Below, in pieces: positions 7,603 through 17,500 of a stretch of DNA of 64,000 nucleotides. Under the pieces are notes generated by a model, which worked only from the letters and a program-made list of their open reading frames with translations, made no database searches and was not told where the DNA came from. The DNA lies in NCBI RefSeq assembly GCF_000271665.2, contig NZ_CP010978.1, forward strand, positions 3,564,501 to 3,628,500, in the 5' to 3' direction. Every line of letters starts with the position of its first letter. Position 1 is the first letter of the stretch. The translations under genes were made by a program, and so were the position numbers. This DNA comes from Pelosinus fermentans JBW45. Lineage in GTDB: Bacteria > Bacillota > Negativicutes > DSM-13327.

Positions 7603-9972
7603 CTACAGACTTTCATAGGTTGTTCTTTCGATAATTGCATCTTGCGCTTCCCTAGAAAGGTTAACAAATTGTGTACTATAACCTGCCACCCTCACCAGCA
7701 AGTCTTTATAATCATTTGGCTGCTCTTGCGCTTTTCGTAATATTTCCGTGGAAATAACGTTAAATTGAACATGAAATGCACCAAGAGAAAAATAGGCGCG
7801 AATGATCGAAGCAAGGTTCTTTTTGTTCCTCTGCGTCTTTAACAGATCTGGCGAAAACTTAACATTCAGCAGAGTACCTCCGGAATGTACATCATGATTG
7901 ATTTTAGCAGCAGACCGCATCGCAGCCGTTGGACTGGTAATATCCGTACCAGCATGAGGCGATACCCCTTCCGTCAAAGGAGTCATGGATTTCCTGCCGT
8001 CAGGGGTTGCACCAATAATACTTCCCGCAGGAATGTAGTTGGAAATCCCCATAAATGCAGAATTAAATGGCGATCCAAAATAATCCTTATAGGATTTAAT
8101 TTCTTTATTATAGAAATCAGTAATTTCTACAGCAATACTGTCAACTTCATCTTCATCATTACCATACTTAGGACAAGCCAATGCGTCTTTTCTCATTTCT
8201 TCATATCTCTTCCAGTTGACAGCTAGCGCTTTGCCCAACTCTTCTAAGGTATATTTCTTTTCTTCAAATATCAACTTTTTGATAACCATCAGAGAATTAG
8301 CAACATCAGCTACTCCGATTCCAGTAATGACAGGACCAACATTATATTTGGCTCCCCCTTTACTCAAATCAACACCTTTATCCATACAACCATCTACGAG
8401 CATCGAAAGGTAAGGGCGAGGCACCATTTCCTCATGTATCTGCTGAGCGGTTACTGTTCCGATGACAGAATGCTTAATCAAATGAGAAAGCTGTCGCAAA
8501 AAAGCCTCTTTAACCTCATCATAACTCTTAAACGCAGTAATTTCTTTTTCCAAAAGTCCCATCACGTTGCCGGTGATCCGGCTTCTTCCGCTGTTTAAGG
8601 CATATTCAATAGCAGCAGCTAAATTTAGATTGACTGCTGAGGTCCATTCACCAACTTTTCTAAAATGAGGTACTACGCAGCCACAATTACTCCAGTCCCT
8701 TGCATCCTCCGGCGACAATCCTGCAGCCAAGAGCATCTGGGAACCAACCCGATCATTGTGAACTGCCGGGAATCCAGTTCCAACACTAATAAGATCACAT
8801 ACCGCCAGCAGAAATTCATCAGGACTGTCCGGATGAATGCGCACACTAAGTCCAGGCTGATGCGTTTTCACATTCTCCGTAGCTTTTAAGCACATATACG
8901 AAAGTTCGTTGGTTGCATCTTTTCCATCTCTCGTTCTTCCGCCAATGGTTAAATTTTGAAACGAATTGTAACCCGCAAAAAATTGAGCCGTATTGCTTGA
9001 AATTGCCCAGACCCATTCAGAAAGTTTCAACCAAAGGGATTCGATTAATTCTTGTGCCTGCGCTTCATTAATAATCCCTGCTTTTACGTCATGAGCAAAA
9101 AAAGGATACATATATTGATCAAATCTGCCTAAATTGAGAGCTAATGAGTTCTCTGACAGTATGGAACCTAGCTGTGTAAACCAAACCATCTGAATTGCCT
9201 CATGAAAGGTCTCAGGGGGATATTGCGGAACTTTTCTACAGATGCGTGCAACTTCCAAAAGTTCATTTTTCCGTTTGGAATCCCTCTCCTCTTCTGCCAA
9301 TACCAATGCTTTATCGGAATAGCGGTGAGCAAGAGCAATAATACCGTCACAAACTAAGACAGCTGCCCTGTAAAAATCAATTTTTTCCAGCGCCTCTTTT
9401 GTGATAGGCTCTAACTCTTGTATACGACTTACTGCATGCATCTTTAGTTCCTCAAAACCTTTGTTGAAAATAATATCTTGATAGTCCGCAGTGATTTCAC
9501 CAACTGCGCTCCTCCACTTAGAGTCATTATCGATAACACCTGTATCAATTAAAAGTTTGGCTGTTTCGTCATTAATTCGTAGTAAGAATGTTTCTTCCAG
9601 TGATTTGCCCCGCCAATAAGGAAAGACCTCGCTTCGAAGGATCTCTTTGTCTTCTTCGTTAATCTGATATTGATCTTGGCTCCGAGTACTAAAAGAGTCC
9701 ATTTCCTGTTCAACCCATTTCCAGGAATATTCAGGACAGACAATGCCTGATCTTTGGAATTCACCAATTGATCCTATAATGAGTTCATTATCAAAAATAG
9801 TGATTGGAATACTGCTGCATACGGCATTAAATGCTTTTGCTCTTCGAATAATTACAGATTGCCCCTCTGTTTCCCTGTGGGATTGAGTAAAAGCAACCGC
9901 CCGATGAATGCTGATCGAAGGTTTAGAATGAATATAGGATTGTTTAAACTTTTCAATTCTGTAACTGGACAT
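7603..9972 (-). CDS. Glycyl radical enzyme of PFL-like superfamily, substrate unknown
   Basis: About 789 aa. The start MSSYRIEKFKQ at 9972 has AGGAGGT just upstream; the longer reading from 10032 does not. The thiyl cysteine lies in DWSNCGCVVPHF (Cys432) and the radical glycine in RVAGYSTQFVNLS (Gly764, 25 residues from the end). Dehydratase and lyase members such as choline lyase and glycerol dehydratase usually read GCVE, where the Glu acts in catalysis; here a Val replaces it. PFL itself has two adjacent Cys, also absent. So this is not an obvious PFL, CutC, glycerol dehydratase or hydroxyproline dehydratase. It sits between a GntR regulator and its activase. Confidence 0.9.
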   Translation of the reverse strand: MSSYRIEKFKQSYIHSKPSISIHRAVAFTQSHRETEGQSVIIRRAKAFNAVCSSIPITIFDNELIIGSIGEFQRSGIVCPEYSWKWVEQEMDSFSTRSQDQYQINEEDKEILRSEVFPYWRGKSLEETFLLRINDETAKLLIDTGVIDNDSKWRSAVGEITADYQDIIFNKGFEELKMHAVSRIQELEPITKEALEKIDFYRAAVLVCDGIIALAHRYSDKALVLAEEERDSKRKNELLEVARICRKVPQYPPETFHEAIQMVWFTQLGSILSENSLALNLGRFDQYMYPFFAHDVKAGIINEAQAQELIESLWLKLSEWVWAISSNTAQFFAGYNSFQNLTIGGRTRDGKDATNELSYMCLKATENVKTHQPGLSVRIHPDSPDEFLLAVCDLISVGTGFPAVHNDRVGSQMLLAAGLSPEDARDWSNCGCVVPHFRKVGEWTSAVNLNLAAAIEYALNSGRSRITGNVMGLLEKEITAFKSYDEVKEAFLRQLSHLIKHSVIGTVTAQQIHEEMVPRPYLSMLVDGCMDKGVDLSKGGAKYNVGPVITGIGVADVANSLMVIKKLIFEEKKYTLEELGKALAVNWKRYEEMRKDALACPKYGNDEDEVDSIAVEITDFYNKEIKSYKDYFGSPFNSAFMGISNYIPAGSIIGATPDGRKSMTPLTEGVSPHAGTDITSPTAAMRSAAKINHDVHSGGTLLNVKFSPDLLKTQRNKKNLASIIRAYFSLGAFHVQFNVISTEILRKAQEQPNDYKDLLVRVAGYSTQFVNLSREAQDAIIERTTYESL

Positions 9973-9994
9973 CTTACTACCTCCTGTCAAAAAG

Positions 9995-10654
9995 TTAGGA
10001 TAGAAACTCCGACAAACGCTCACTGGCATCATTCATATGCTTCTTTAGAATTTTCTTAGCTAATTTAGCCTCCTTGTTCTTACAAGCATTAAGTAAATCC
10101 CAATGCTGTTTTTGAGATGTAAGCTGATAATTCATTGATACAAGATACAAGCGCATATAGCGCTCAACGTTGTTATGCATGACTTGAATCAGTTTCAGCA
10201 AGCGGGGTCGTCTTGCCTGCTGATATAAAATTTCGTGAAATCGTTTATTTAACTCGCCCCATCGACTGCTGTTCATCTCATTCTCTAGCTGCTTTAAAAC
10301 TGTCTCTGCTTCTTCCAAGTCGATTGTAGTTAACTGAGGAACCGATAACTCTAATGCACCAACTTCAAGAAATTGACGAATATCAAATATTTCTCTTGCT
10401 TCCTCTGCGCTCAATTCACTCACAATGGCCCCTCTGTTAGGATAGAATTTTACTAAATCCTCCGCTTCCAAATTTTTTAGTGCTTCTCGCAGGGCACTCA
10501 TGCTTACATTGAACTGTAGCGCTAATTCTTCTTGTTTTAATTGCATTCCACCCTGCAGATTACCATTTAAAATCCTTTCACGAAGAGCTTCTGTAATAGC
10601 AGTGGGTATACTACGATGTGAAATTGTATTGGTTTTATAATTATTATTTTTCAT
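9995..10654 (-). CDS. GntR family regulator (FCD/FadR subfamily)
   Basis: 219 aa. The N-terminal winged helix-turn-helix is clear (AITEALRERILNGNLQGGMQ, LALQFNVSMSALREALKNLE, LVKFYPNRGAIV). A helical FCD effector domain follows (FDIRQFLEVGALELSVPQL, later RFHEILYQQARRPRLLKLI and the C-terminal KKILKKHMNDASERL). It ends 22 bp before the glycyl radical enzyme start in the same orientation. It is therefore the likely substrate-responsive regulator of that operon, and probably of itself. FCD regulators usually bind small carboxylates; the ligand here is unknown. Confidence 0.9.
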   Translation of the reverse strand: MKNNNYKTNTISHRSIPTAITEALRERILNGNLQGGMQLKQEELALQFNVSMSALREALKNLEAEDLVKFYPNRGAIVSELSAEEAREIFDIRQFLEVGALELSVPQLTTIDLEEAETVLKQLENEMNSSRWGELNKRFHEILYQQARRPRLLKLIQVMHNNVERYMRLYLVSMNYQLTSQKQHWDLLNACKNKEAKLAKKILKKHMNDASERLSEFLS

Positions 10655-10788
10655 AGTATTATTATAACATGTATCAAAATCAATTTCGATTTTCGAAAAT
10701 CTTTTCTTTTATTATACGCTCCCCTGCCAATACAGTAAATAATATTATCGATTGTATACAGTATATATTCGATAATGCATTATTCTAT

Positions 10789-10990
10789 TAAGAAAAACGC
10801 TGCGCGTCCTATAAAACATGTAAAATAAAAAGGAACCACAAAGACGCAAAGGACACAAAGGGGTTTTATTTATTTTTTCGTGCACTCCTTTGTATGCCGA
10901 GTTAGCGGCATTGTGCCTTTGTGGTTCATAATATCTCACCTTTTCCACACCTAAAAACTTATACTTTCTATGCTTACTAGAAAAAAACTA
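10789..10990. repeat. Dispersed about 195-bp repeat, type A copy 1
   Basis: Extends from AAGAAAAACGCTGCGCGTCC to ACTTATACTTTCTATGCTTA and is nearly identical to 34466-34660. Internal inverted segments GAACCACAAAG and CTTTGTGGTTC suggest a foldable nonautonomous element. The 10655-11130 gap otherwise holds only a terminator. Confidence 0.8.
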
Positions 10991-11063
10991 CTGTTTTTTT
11001 GTCATTGCGAATTAATGCTACTTTCATCTTCTAAAACGTATCGATTCTTTACTATAAAAAATG

Positions 11064-11099
11064 GGGATATTCAGATTCTCACCAGAATCTGAATATCCC
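11064..11099 (-). terminator. Terminator after the chemoreceptor gene
   Basis: Perfect 16-bp arms GGGATATTCAGATTCT and AGAATCTGAATATCCC with a four-base loop. On the minus strand it is followed by CATTTTTTAT. Confidence 0.85.
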
Positions 11100-11130
11100 T
11101 CTCTGCTCCTGTTTTTTTATAAAATTGATC

Positions 11131-13098
11131 TTATATGGAAAACTTCCTAATTTCTTGTTGCAATTCTGCTGCCATGTCAGCTAATGCATGACTGGAAGAA
11201 GCGATTTCCTGCATGGATGCTGACTGTTCTTCTGTCGCTGCTGAAATGCTTTGTGTTTCACCAGAAGTATTTTTCATAATACTTTCAATATCCTGTACAG
11301 CAGTAACAATTCTTTGACTGCCAGTCTTCATTTGCCCGATGGAATCCGTTATCTGATATACTTGGCTGGCTACCTGACCAATAAGCAATTCAATCTGTTT
11401 AAAAGCTGCACCTGCAGTGCTTACCACTTCATTGCCAATCTCAACTTCTCTTGTACCATCCTTCATTGTTACTACAGCTTCATCTGTATCTGCTTGAATT
11501 TCATTAATCATATCCGCAATTTGCTTAGCCGCCTGCTGGGATTGTTCTGCTAATTTCCGTACTTCTTCTGCTACAACAGCAAATCCGCGTCCTTGTTCAC
11601 CAGCACGTGCCGCCTCAATAGCCGCATTTAAGGCCAGCAAGTTGGTTTGCCCTGCAATTCCTGAAATGGTATCTACAATTTGTCCAATTTCTTTTGATCG
11701 TTCCCCTAACTTGGCTACTACTCCTGCAGATCCTGAAATTGTCTTTTCAATAATATTCATTTGATTGACAGCATTGAAAACAGCCTTACTTCCCTGGCCT
11801 GCAGCTGCTGCGGCCTCTTTAGAAGTCAAATTAACGGTTGCAGCATTTGTGACAACACACTCTATACTAGCCGACATATCCTCTACAGCCGCAGAAGTTC
11901 CATTAATTGCTTGCAGCTGCAATTCCGCCCCCTGTGCTACCTCCGTAATTGAGGCAGCCACTTGAGTAGATGCATGGGCAGATTGTTCTGCGCTGGCTGT
12001 AAGTTCTTCTGATGAAGCAGCTACATGTTCTGCCGTTTGAGCGATCGCCTTAATTAGATTACGCAGATTTTCTGCCATAGTAGAAAAATCTGCAGCAAGT
12101 TGACCAATCTCATCATTTGTCTGAATCGTAAGGTTTTGTTCCGAAAGATCTCCTCCGGCTAAATGTTGTGCAAATTGAGATAAAATTGCAACATTCTTGG
12201 TGATTCCACTAGACAATCTCCAAGAAGCAGCAGCTGACAATAAGATGCCAAGCAAAGCAGTTAGTCCAAATTGATATCCTAAAGCCGTGACCTGGCTATA
12301 CACATCTTTTACGTCAACGGTGATACCCATTGTCCAGCCAGTAGCAGGAATCTTGGTATAAATCATTAACTTTTCTGCTCCGTTTGCCTCATAGGTTTGC
12401 ATGCCTTTATCCTGGGCCAGCATTTCTTTTGCAAATTTTTGCAATACAGGATCTTCAAGTATGTTCTTCGAAACTTGTGCAGCATCCGGATGTGCTAAAA
12501 TAATACCCTTTTGATCAATAATCGTGCCATACCCTTTCCCATTTACATTGACTTCTTTAATCTTTTCACTCAGCAAATCTAGGGCTATATCAATACCAAC
12601 AACACCGCGAAAATTTCCTGCCTCACTTTTTAATGGTACCCCTGCGGACACAATATATTTTTTGGTAAATGCATCAACATATGCATCCGTAAAGACTAGT
12701 TTGTTTTTATCTTTTGTAGTCTGATACCATCCACGCTTACGGGGATCATATCCTTCAGGCAAAACAGCTCCTGAACCATCAATCATTTTACCATCTTCTA
12801 ATCCGGCATATAGATCCAGTAAACTAGAATCTGCTTTGTAGTTTTGTACAAAAGAAACCGGGATTTCCCTATCACCTAACACAACTCGAATATTCTCACT
12901 TGTTGTCACTGCGGTTTGCGCCTTCGCCAATAGCCAGCCGTCTAATTGAGTTGAATAGGTATTGGCAACCGAGAACATTTCATTCTTAATATTTTCCTCT
13001 ACCTGACTTTTCGCATAAAAATACCCCATCGTCGTAGCTACTAATAATACCAGACTCGTAATCGCCACCATAATTAAAAATTTCATTTTTAATTTCAT
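11131..13098 (-). CDS. Methyl-accepting chemotaxis protein with Cache-type sensor
   Basis: About 655 aa. The ATG at 13098 follows a GAGGAGAGGG ribosome site; an upstream GTG overlaps that site. An N-terminal membrane anchor is followed by a periplasmic dCache-like sensor (about residues 30-270, including [11 protein letters not shown] and [12 protein letters not shown]). A second membrane segment and HAMP region come next. The signalling domain carries the near-invariant hairpin tip [20 protein letters not shown]. It should pass ligand information to CheA/CheW. The leader holds a c-di-GMP-I riboswitch and overlapping terminator, so receptor synthesis is probably tied to the motile-sessile switch. 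Confidence 0.95.
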   Translation of the reverse strand: MKLKMKFLIMVAITSLVLLVATTMGYFYAKSQVEENIKNEMFSVANTYSTQLDGWLLAKAQTAVTTSENIRVVLGDREIPVSFVQNYKADSSLLDLYAGLEDGKMIDGSGAVLPEGYDPRKRGWYQTTKDKNKLVFTDAYVDAFTKKYIVSAGVPLKSEAGNFRGVVGIDIALDLLSEKIKEVNVNGKGYGTIIDQKGIILAHPDAAQVSKNILEDPVLQKFAKEMLAQDKGMQTYEANGAEKLMIYTKIPATGWTMGITVDVKDVYSQVTALGYQFGLTALLGILLSAAASWRLSSGITKNVAILSQFAQHLAGGDLSEQNLTIQTNDEIGQLAADFSTMAENLRNLIKAIAQTAEHVAASSEELTASAEQSAHASTQVAASITEVAQGAELQLQAINGTSAAVEDMSASIECVVTNAATVNLTSKEAAAAAGQGSKAVFNAVNQMNIIEKTISGSAGVVAKLGERSKEIGQIVDTISGIAGQTNLLALNAAIEAARAGEQGRGFAVVAEEVRKLAEQSQQAAKQIADMINEIQADTDEAVVTMKDGTREVEIGNEVVSTAGAAFKQIELLIGQVASQVYQITDSIGQMKTGSQRIVTAVQDIESIMKNTSGETQSISAATEEQSASMQEIASSSHALADMAAELQQEIRKFSI

Positions 13099-13162
13099 AT
13101 ATACGCCCTCTCCTCTCACCTAACATTCCAATGAATAAAAAACTGAATTAAGTGTCTTAATA

Positions 13163-13285
13163 TAAAAGATTGCCAAGTTACATCATAATCAACAAACGAT
13201 GCAACCTGGCAATCATAGATGTAACATCCTTAGACCCATGGCTTTGCGTCCCCACCTTTAGGTTGGTTTGCTCATTATGGTATTT
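13163..13285 (-). promoter_or_regulatory. Cyclic di-GMP-I (GEMM) riboswitch upstream of the chemoreceptor
   Basis: Read on the minus strand the leader holds GAGCAAACCAACC, AAAGGTGGGGACGCAAAGCC, then GGGTCTAAGG and a closing CCAGGTTGC. These match the conserved GEMM-I core (GCAAACC, GACGCAAAGCC, CTAA, CAGGTTGC). The 3' closing strand is shared with a terminator stem, so ligand binding and termination should be mutually exclusive. Confidence 0.88.
13170..13212 (-). terminator. Terminator of the c-di-GMP riboswitch expression platform
   Basis: A 15-bp stem formed by 13170-13184 and 13198-13212 with two G-U pairs, followed on the minus strand by ATCTTTTAT. One arm contains the conserved 3' aptamer segment CAGGTTGC, which predicts an ON switch. 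Confidence 0.75.
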
Positions 13286-13494
13286 TCTTCTATTTTTCGA
13301 CATTTTTTTTAAATTTCCTTTCGCTTCGCTAAAAAAATAATAGAACCTCCCAATTAAGGAGGTCCGCTATGTACCATATTCTTCGTTCTTTCATACTATA
13401 AACAGCCTAGTCCTTATCTGCATTAAAAGCGTGCCACTTTAGTTTTAACGCAGATGAGGTACTAGAATGCTTAAAATGTAAGGGAAGTGTTATC

Positions 13495-13848
13495 TTGGTC
13501 TTAAAATCTGATTTTCAAGATACCTTAGAGTTTTTCATTTTCTCAAATCTTCCCATCCTTATGAACCCAGGTAATGCTATGAATGTAGTTGTCTCCAATG
13601 AAATCATTCCTACAGCTCCCACTGCTCCTCTTACTTCCACATCTGCGGTTCCAACTGTCGCCACAGCACCTGTACTTGTTATCACCCCAGAGACGTTAAA
13701 GGCATTGCAGTCGTATACGATAAACAATTTTCCAGATATAGGACTTCCTCAGGATATTGCCCAAATTGCCAAAGATTTCATTGCAAATCTTCCCCCGCTC
13801 ATCCCAATTACTCAAACTACAGCTGTTAGCACGGCTGTAACTATATAA
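13495..13848 (+). CDS. Small hypothetical Thr/Pro/Ala-rich protein
   Basis: 117-aa reading frame starting with TTG behind AGGGA; shorter starts at ATG 13561 or 13576 are possible but lack a good ribosome site. The middle is rich in Ala, Pro, Thr and Val; the C-terminal part contains ITPETLKALQSYTINNFPDI and AQIAKDFIANLPPL. No family is recognised and no signal peptide or membrane helix is evident. It lies alone between the chemoreceptor leader and crcB on the opposite strand. Composition and length give only modest support that it is a real gene. Confidence 0.4.
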   Translation: MVLKSDFQDTLEFFIFSNLPILMNPGNAMNVVVSNEIIPTAPTAPLTSTSAVPTVATAPVLVITPETLKALQSYTINNFPDIGLPQDIAQIAKDFIANLPPLIPITQTTAVSTAVTI

Positions 13849-13857
13849 GATATCGTA

Positions 13858-14232
13858 TCATACCAGTCTTGCAACTCCAATCCCGATCCATGTAGCTACA
13901 AATCCAAGCAGAAGATTAAGTCCAATGTTATACAACGCCATTATCATATTAGAGTTCTCCAGCACACGAAAGGTTTCGTAACTAAAAGATGAAAACGTAG
14001 TTAAACCACCAAGAAAACCAACCGTAATCAGTAGCCGCCAATAGGGATTTACAATGAAACGTTCTGTCGTCAGTGTCATAAATATGCCAATAATAAAACA
14101 CCCTACTACATTTACAATGAGTGTTCCATAGGGAAAATCAGCTCCAAACCGCTCGGCAGCCCATACGGAGACTAAATAACGAGCTGTCGCCCCAATACTT
14201 CCTCCAACGGCTACCGCTATGATTCTCAACAT
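13858..14232 (-). CDS. crcB: Fluoride channel CrcB/Fluc
   Basis: About 124 aa with four hydrophobic segments, the normal size of a Fluc subunit that forms antiparallel dimers. Diagnostic stretches are GGSIGATARYL, GTLIVNVVGCFIIG (pore Asn) and FLGGLTTFSSFSYET (phenylalanine and polar track). It exports fluoride. The ATG at 14232 follows GAGGTGG. Upstream lie a fluoride riboswitch, its terminator and a consensus sigma-A promoter, giving independent support for the function. Confidence 0.96.
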   Translation of the reverse strand: MLRIIAVAVGGSIGATARYLVSVWAAERFGADFPYGTLIVNVVGCFIIGIFMTLTTERFIVNPYWRLLITVGFLGGLTTFSSFSYETFRVLENSNMIMALYNIGLNLLLGFVATWIGIGVARLV

Positions 14233-14297
14233 TCTTATCACCACCTCATCCTTTACACATTATACTCCTATCCACGACCTCCAGCAAAAATTTTTAG

Positions 14298-14325
14298 AAA
14301 CTTATACTTTCTATGCTTACAAGAA
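14298..14325. repeat. Fragment of the type A repeat
   Basis: Contains AAACTTATACTTTCTATGCT, the same 3' end as the elements at 10789-10990 and 34466-34660. Confidence 0.55.
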
Positions 14326-14365
14326 AAGCGAAGGGTCTTTCTCTGCGTTTATTTACAAAAAAATA

Positions 14366-14393
14366 GACTCCTACCAATATATTGGTAGGAGTC
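14366..14393 (-). terminator. Terminator of the fluoride riboswitch
   Basis: Perfect palindrome with arms GACTCCTACCAATA and TATTGGTAGGAGTC, followed on the minus strand by TATTTTTTTG. One arm is the conserved aptamer 3' end, so fluoride binding should prevent termination. Confidence 0.88.
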
Positions 14394-14436
14394 ATTACTG
14401 CATCAGCAGATTTAATGGCGAACCCCATCGCCCATT
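14366..14436 (-). promoter_or_regulatory. Fluoride (crcB) riboswitch
   Basis: On the minus strand GGGCGATGGGGTTCGCCA is followed by CTGATGCAG and ATGACTCCTACC, matching the crcB motif (GGCGATGG, CGCC, CTGATG, CTCCTAC). It lies between a sigma-A promoter and crcB; its 3' end is one arm of a terminator. Confidence 0.92.
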
Positions 14437-14447
14437 TTCCTGCTTTC

Positions 14448-14477
14448 ATTATAGCAGACCTCTTAAATCGGCGTCAA
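14448..14477 (-). promoter_or_regulatory. Sigma-A promoter of crcB
   Basis: TTGACG and TATAAT separated by 18 bp on the minus strand, a few bases upstream of the riboswitch. Confidence 0.85.
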
Positions 14478-14507
14478 TAGAGCACTTTTGTTATCCATTC
14501 ATATTGT

Positions 14508-17500
14508 TCAAATCGGTTCTTCCTTTGTTACTTTTTCCAAGGGTGGAATTGTAACATCTACCTTTACTCTTCTTTTCATAAAATCATCTAATAACGAATA
14601 TACAACTGGTACAACCACCAAGGTCAAAATAGTTGAGGTAACCAAACCGCCAATAATCGCATGAGCCATAGGAGCACGCGCTTCAGCTCCTGGTCCAATT
14701 CCTAATGCTAGTGGAAGCATCCCAAAGATCATCGCTGCAGTTGTCATCAAAATCGGACGCATCCGAACTACAGCCGCTTCTACTAATGCCTGATTTCGTT
14801 CGATTCCTTCTCCCATACGTTGTTTGGCAAAGTCAATCAGTAAAATCGCATTTTTGGTTACGAGCCCCATCAACATAATAATCCCAATGAGAGACATCAT
14901 GCTAAGCATACTGCCAGCAATTAAGAGGCCAAGTATTGCACCAATAATCGCCAACGGTAATGCCAGCATAATAGCGAAAGGTTCAATATAGCTTTCAAAT
15001 TGAGCGGCAAGTACAAAAAAGATGAAGAGCACCGCAGCAGCCAACGCCATTAAAATACCTTCAAAGGCATCCGCCATTTGCTGTGATTGTCCGGTAGTTA
15101 CAAACTTGTAGCCTTCCGGCAACTTAACCTCTGCTAACTTTTTGTCTAGCGCTGTATTGAAATCACCAAGAGAGACTCCACTTAAATTTGCCGAAATAGT
15201 GATTTGTCCCTGACGGTCATATCGCTTGATTTGAGTCGGACTTGTGGCATACACCATCTTAGTTACCTGTGACAAAGGAACCATGATTATCTGTCCGTCT
15301 TTGTCACGATTAGAGCTTGCTGCATAGATATTGTTTACATCTGCTAAACTCTTACGGTCACTATGTGCTAAAATAAGCCTCACGTCATACGAATCATCTT
15401 CATCTCGGTACTGGGTTACCACTGTTCCGTTAAACATAGTTTGTAGAGTAGTCGCAATATTAGAAGTAGACACACCAAGATCGGAAGCCTTATCATGGTC
15501 TACTACGATTTGCGCATCAGGCTTGCCAGCTTCATAGCTGGAAGTAACATCAATTGCACCAGGTGTGCTAGCTACAATTTGCTCTACTTTTTCTGCAATT
15601 TCCGCTAATGTATCCAAGGACGTTCCCTGGATAACAAGGGAGATTGGCTTACCGCTTGACATTCCTGATTTTTTTGAAACACTGACTTGTACTCCTGCAA
15701 TACCACTCAATTTTTCACGCAGCGTGGTTACAATTTGATTATCAGTAACCTTACGCTCACTTTTTTCCGTTAATTTTGCCAAGATATCAATATTGTTTAT
15801 ATCCGCAGAACTATAGGTTAAAGTCACGCCAGGAACCGTACGAATAATTTGTGTCATATTATCTGCAATTTCACCGACAACTTGAGGGCTCTTACCAGGA
15901 TCAACACTAGCAGACACTGTAATTTCACCGGCATCCGAATCTGGTACAAAAGTCGAACCTAGGAAAGGTAACAGCATTAAACTGCCCACAAATAATGCAC
16001 CGGCAAGTAACATAATTTTCTTGCGATGCCCTAACGCATATTTTAAGAATTCTCCATAGCGCCCCGTCCAATATTCAAATTTTTCGTTCCACGAACTCCA
16101 TATTTTCCCTATTTTGCTTGTAGATTCCTTATGTTCACCAGATAAAAATTTAGCCGACAACATAGGAGTCAATGTAAATGCAACAAATAAGGAAACCAAA
16201 ACACTAACTGCTACCGTGATACCAAATTGTTTGAAAAACTGTCCTACGATACCAGTCATCATACCTACTGGCAAGAATACTGCAACCAATGTAAGAGTTG
16301 TTGCGGTAACAGCCAGACCAATCTCCGCTGTCCCCTCAGCAGCAGCTTTAAATTTATCCTTACCCATCTCAAGATGACGAACTATATTTTCGATGACAAC
16401 AATCGCATCATCAATTAACAAGCCAACCGCTAGGGATAAGGCTAACAAGGACATAGTATTTAGTGTAAAGTCTAACAACTTCATCGCTAAAAAAGAGGTA
16501 ATAATGGAAGTAGGAATGGCAATGGCTGCGATCATGGTACTGCGCCAATTACCTAAAAACAGAAATACGATCGCAACAGCCAGGAATCCTCCGATAACCA
16601 GATTAAACAATACGTCATGAATGGATTCATTAATATTTTTGGAATTATCCCGTACCAATACCAATTCAACGCCGGCTGGTAAATCTTTTTTGATATTCTC
16701 TAGTTCTTTCTTGGCGTTTTCCACAACTTGTACGGTATTACTGCCTGACTGTTTCATAATATCCAAACCAATAGCGGTTTTATCATTGAGTTTTGTTACA
16801 GCAGTTGCATCTTTTGTTGAATCTTCTACCGTAGCAATATTTTTTACATACAGTTGTACTCCGTTTCTTTGAGCAATGGGGAGATCTAACAACTGTTTGG
16901 GAGAAGTAAGATTACCCACTGATCGTAAACTAGTTTCCCGTTTGCCATCCGTTACCTTACCTCCAGGGGTATCCATATTTTCACTGCGTATACTATTCAT
17001 TACTTCGGAAACACTCAGATTATAGGCAGCAACTTTATTACTATCCATATTAATTTTTATTTCACGATCTACCCCACCTTTAACATCTACCGCTGCAACC
17101 CCATTGATTGCTTCTAACCGTTTCACAACGATATCATCCGCAACAATGGTTAATTCCCTTGGGCTGAGACTACCTGTGACTGCAATGGAAGCAACAGCTG
17201 TATCCGATGGATCAAACCTTGTGACAATAGGATCCTCTGCCTCATCTGGCAATACCCCTTGCATTCTGCCAACTTTATCACGAACATCCTGGGCAGCAGT
17301 TGCTGCTGAAGTTTCGATGGTAAACTGGATAACGGTTGTAGAAACCCCTTCTTTTACCGTAGACGTTACATGTTCTATCCCAGGCACAACGCTTACAGTC
17401 TCTTCCACTTTTTGGGTAATTTTTGATTCAACCTGTTCTGGTGATGCACCAGGATAATTGACCGTAACGGCTACAACCGGAATTTCAACGTTCGGATATT

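Noticed and set aside
7603-9972. Annotation as pyruvate formate-lyase
   Set aside because: PFL has two adjacent active-site Cys; this protein has GCVV, and its activase carries the extra ferredoxin insert of non-PFL systems.
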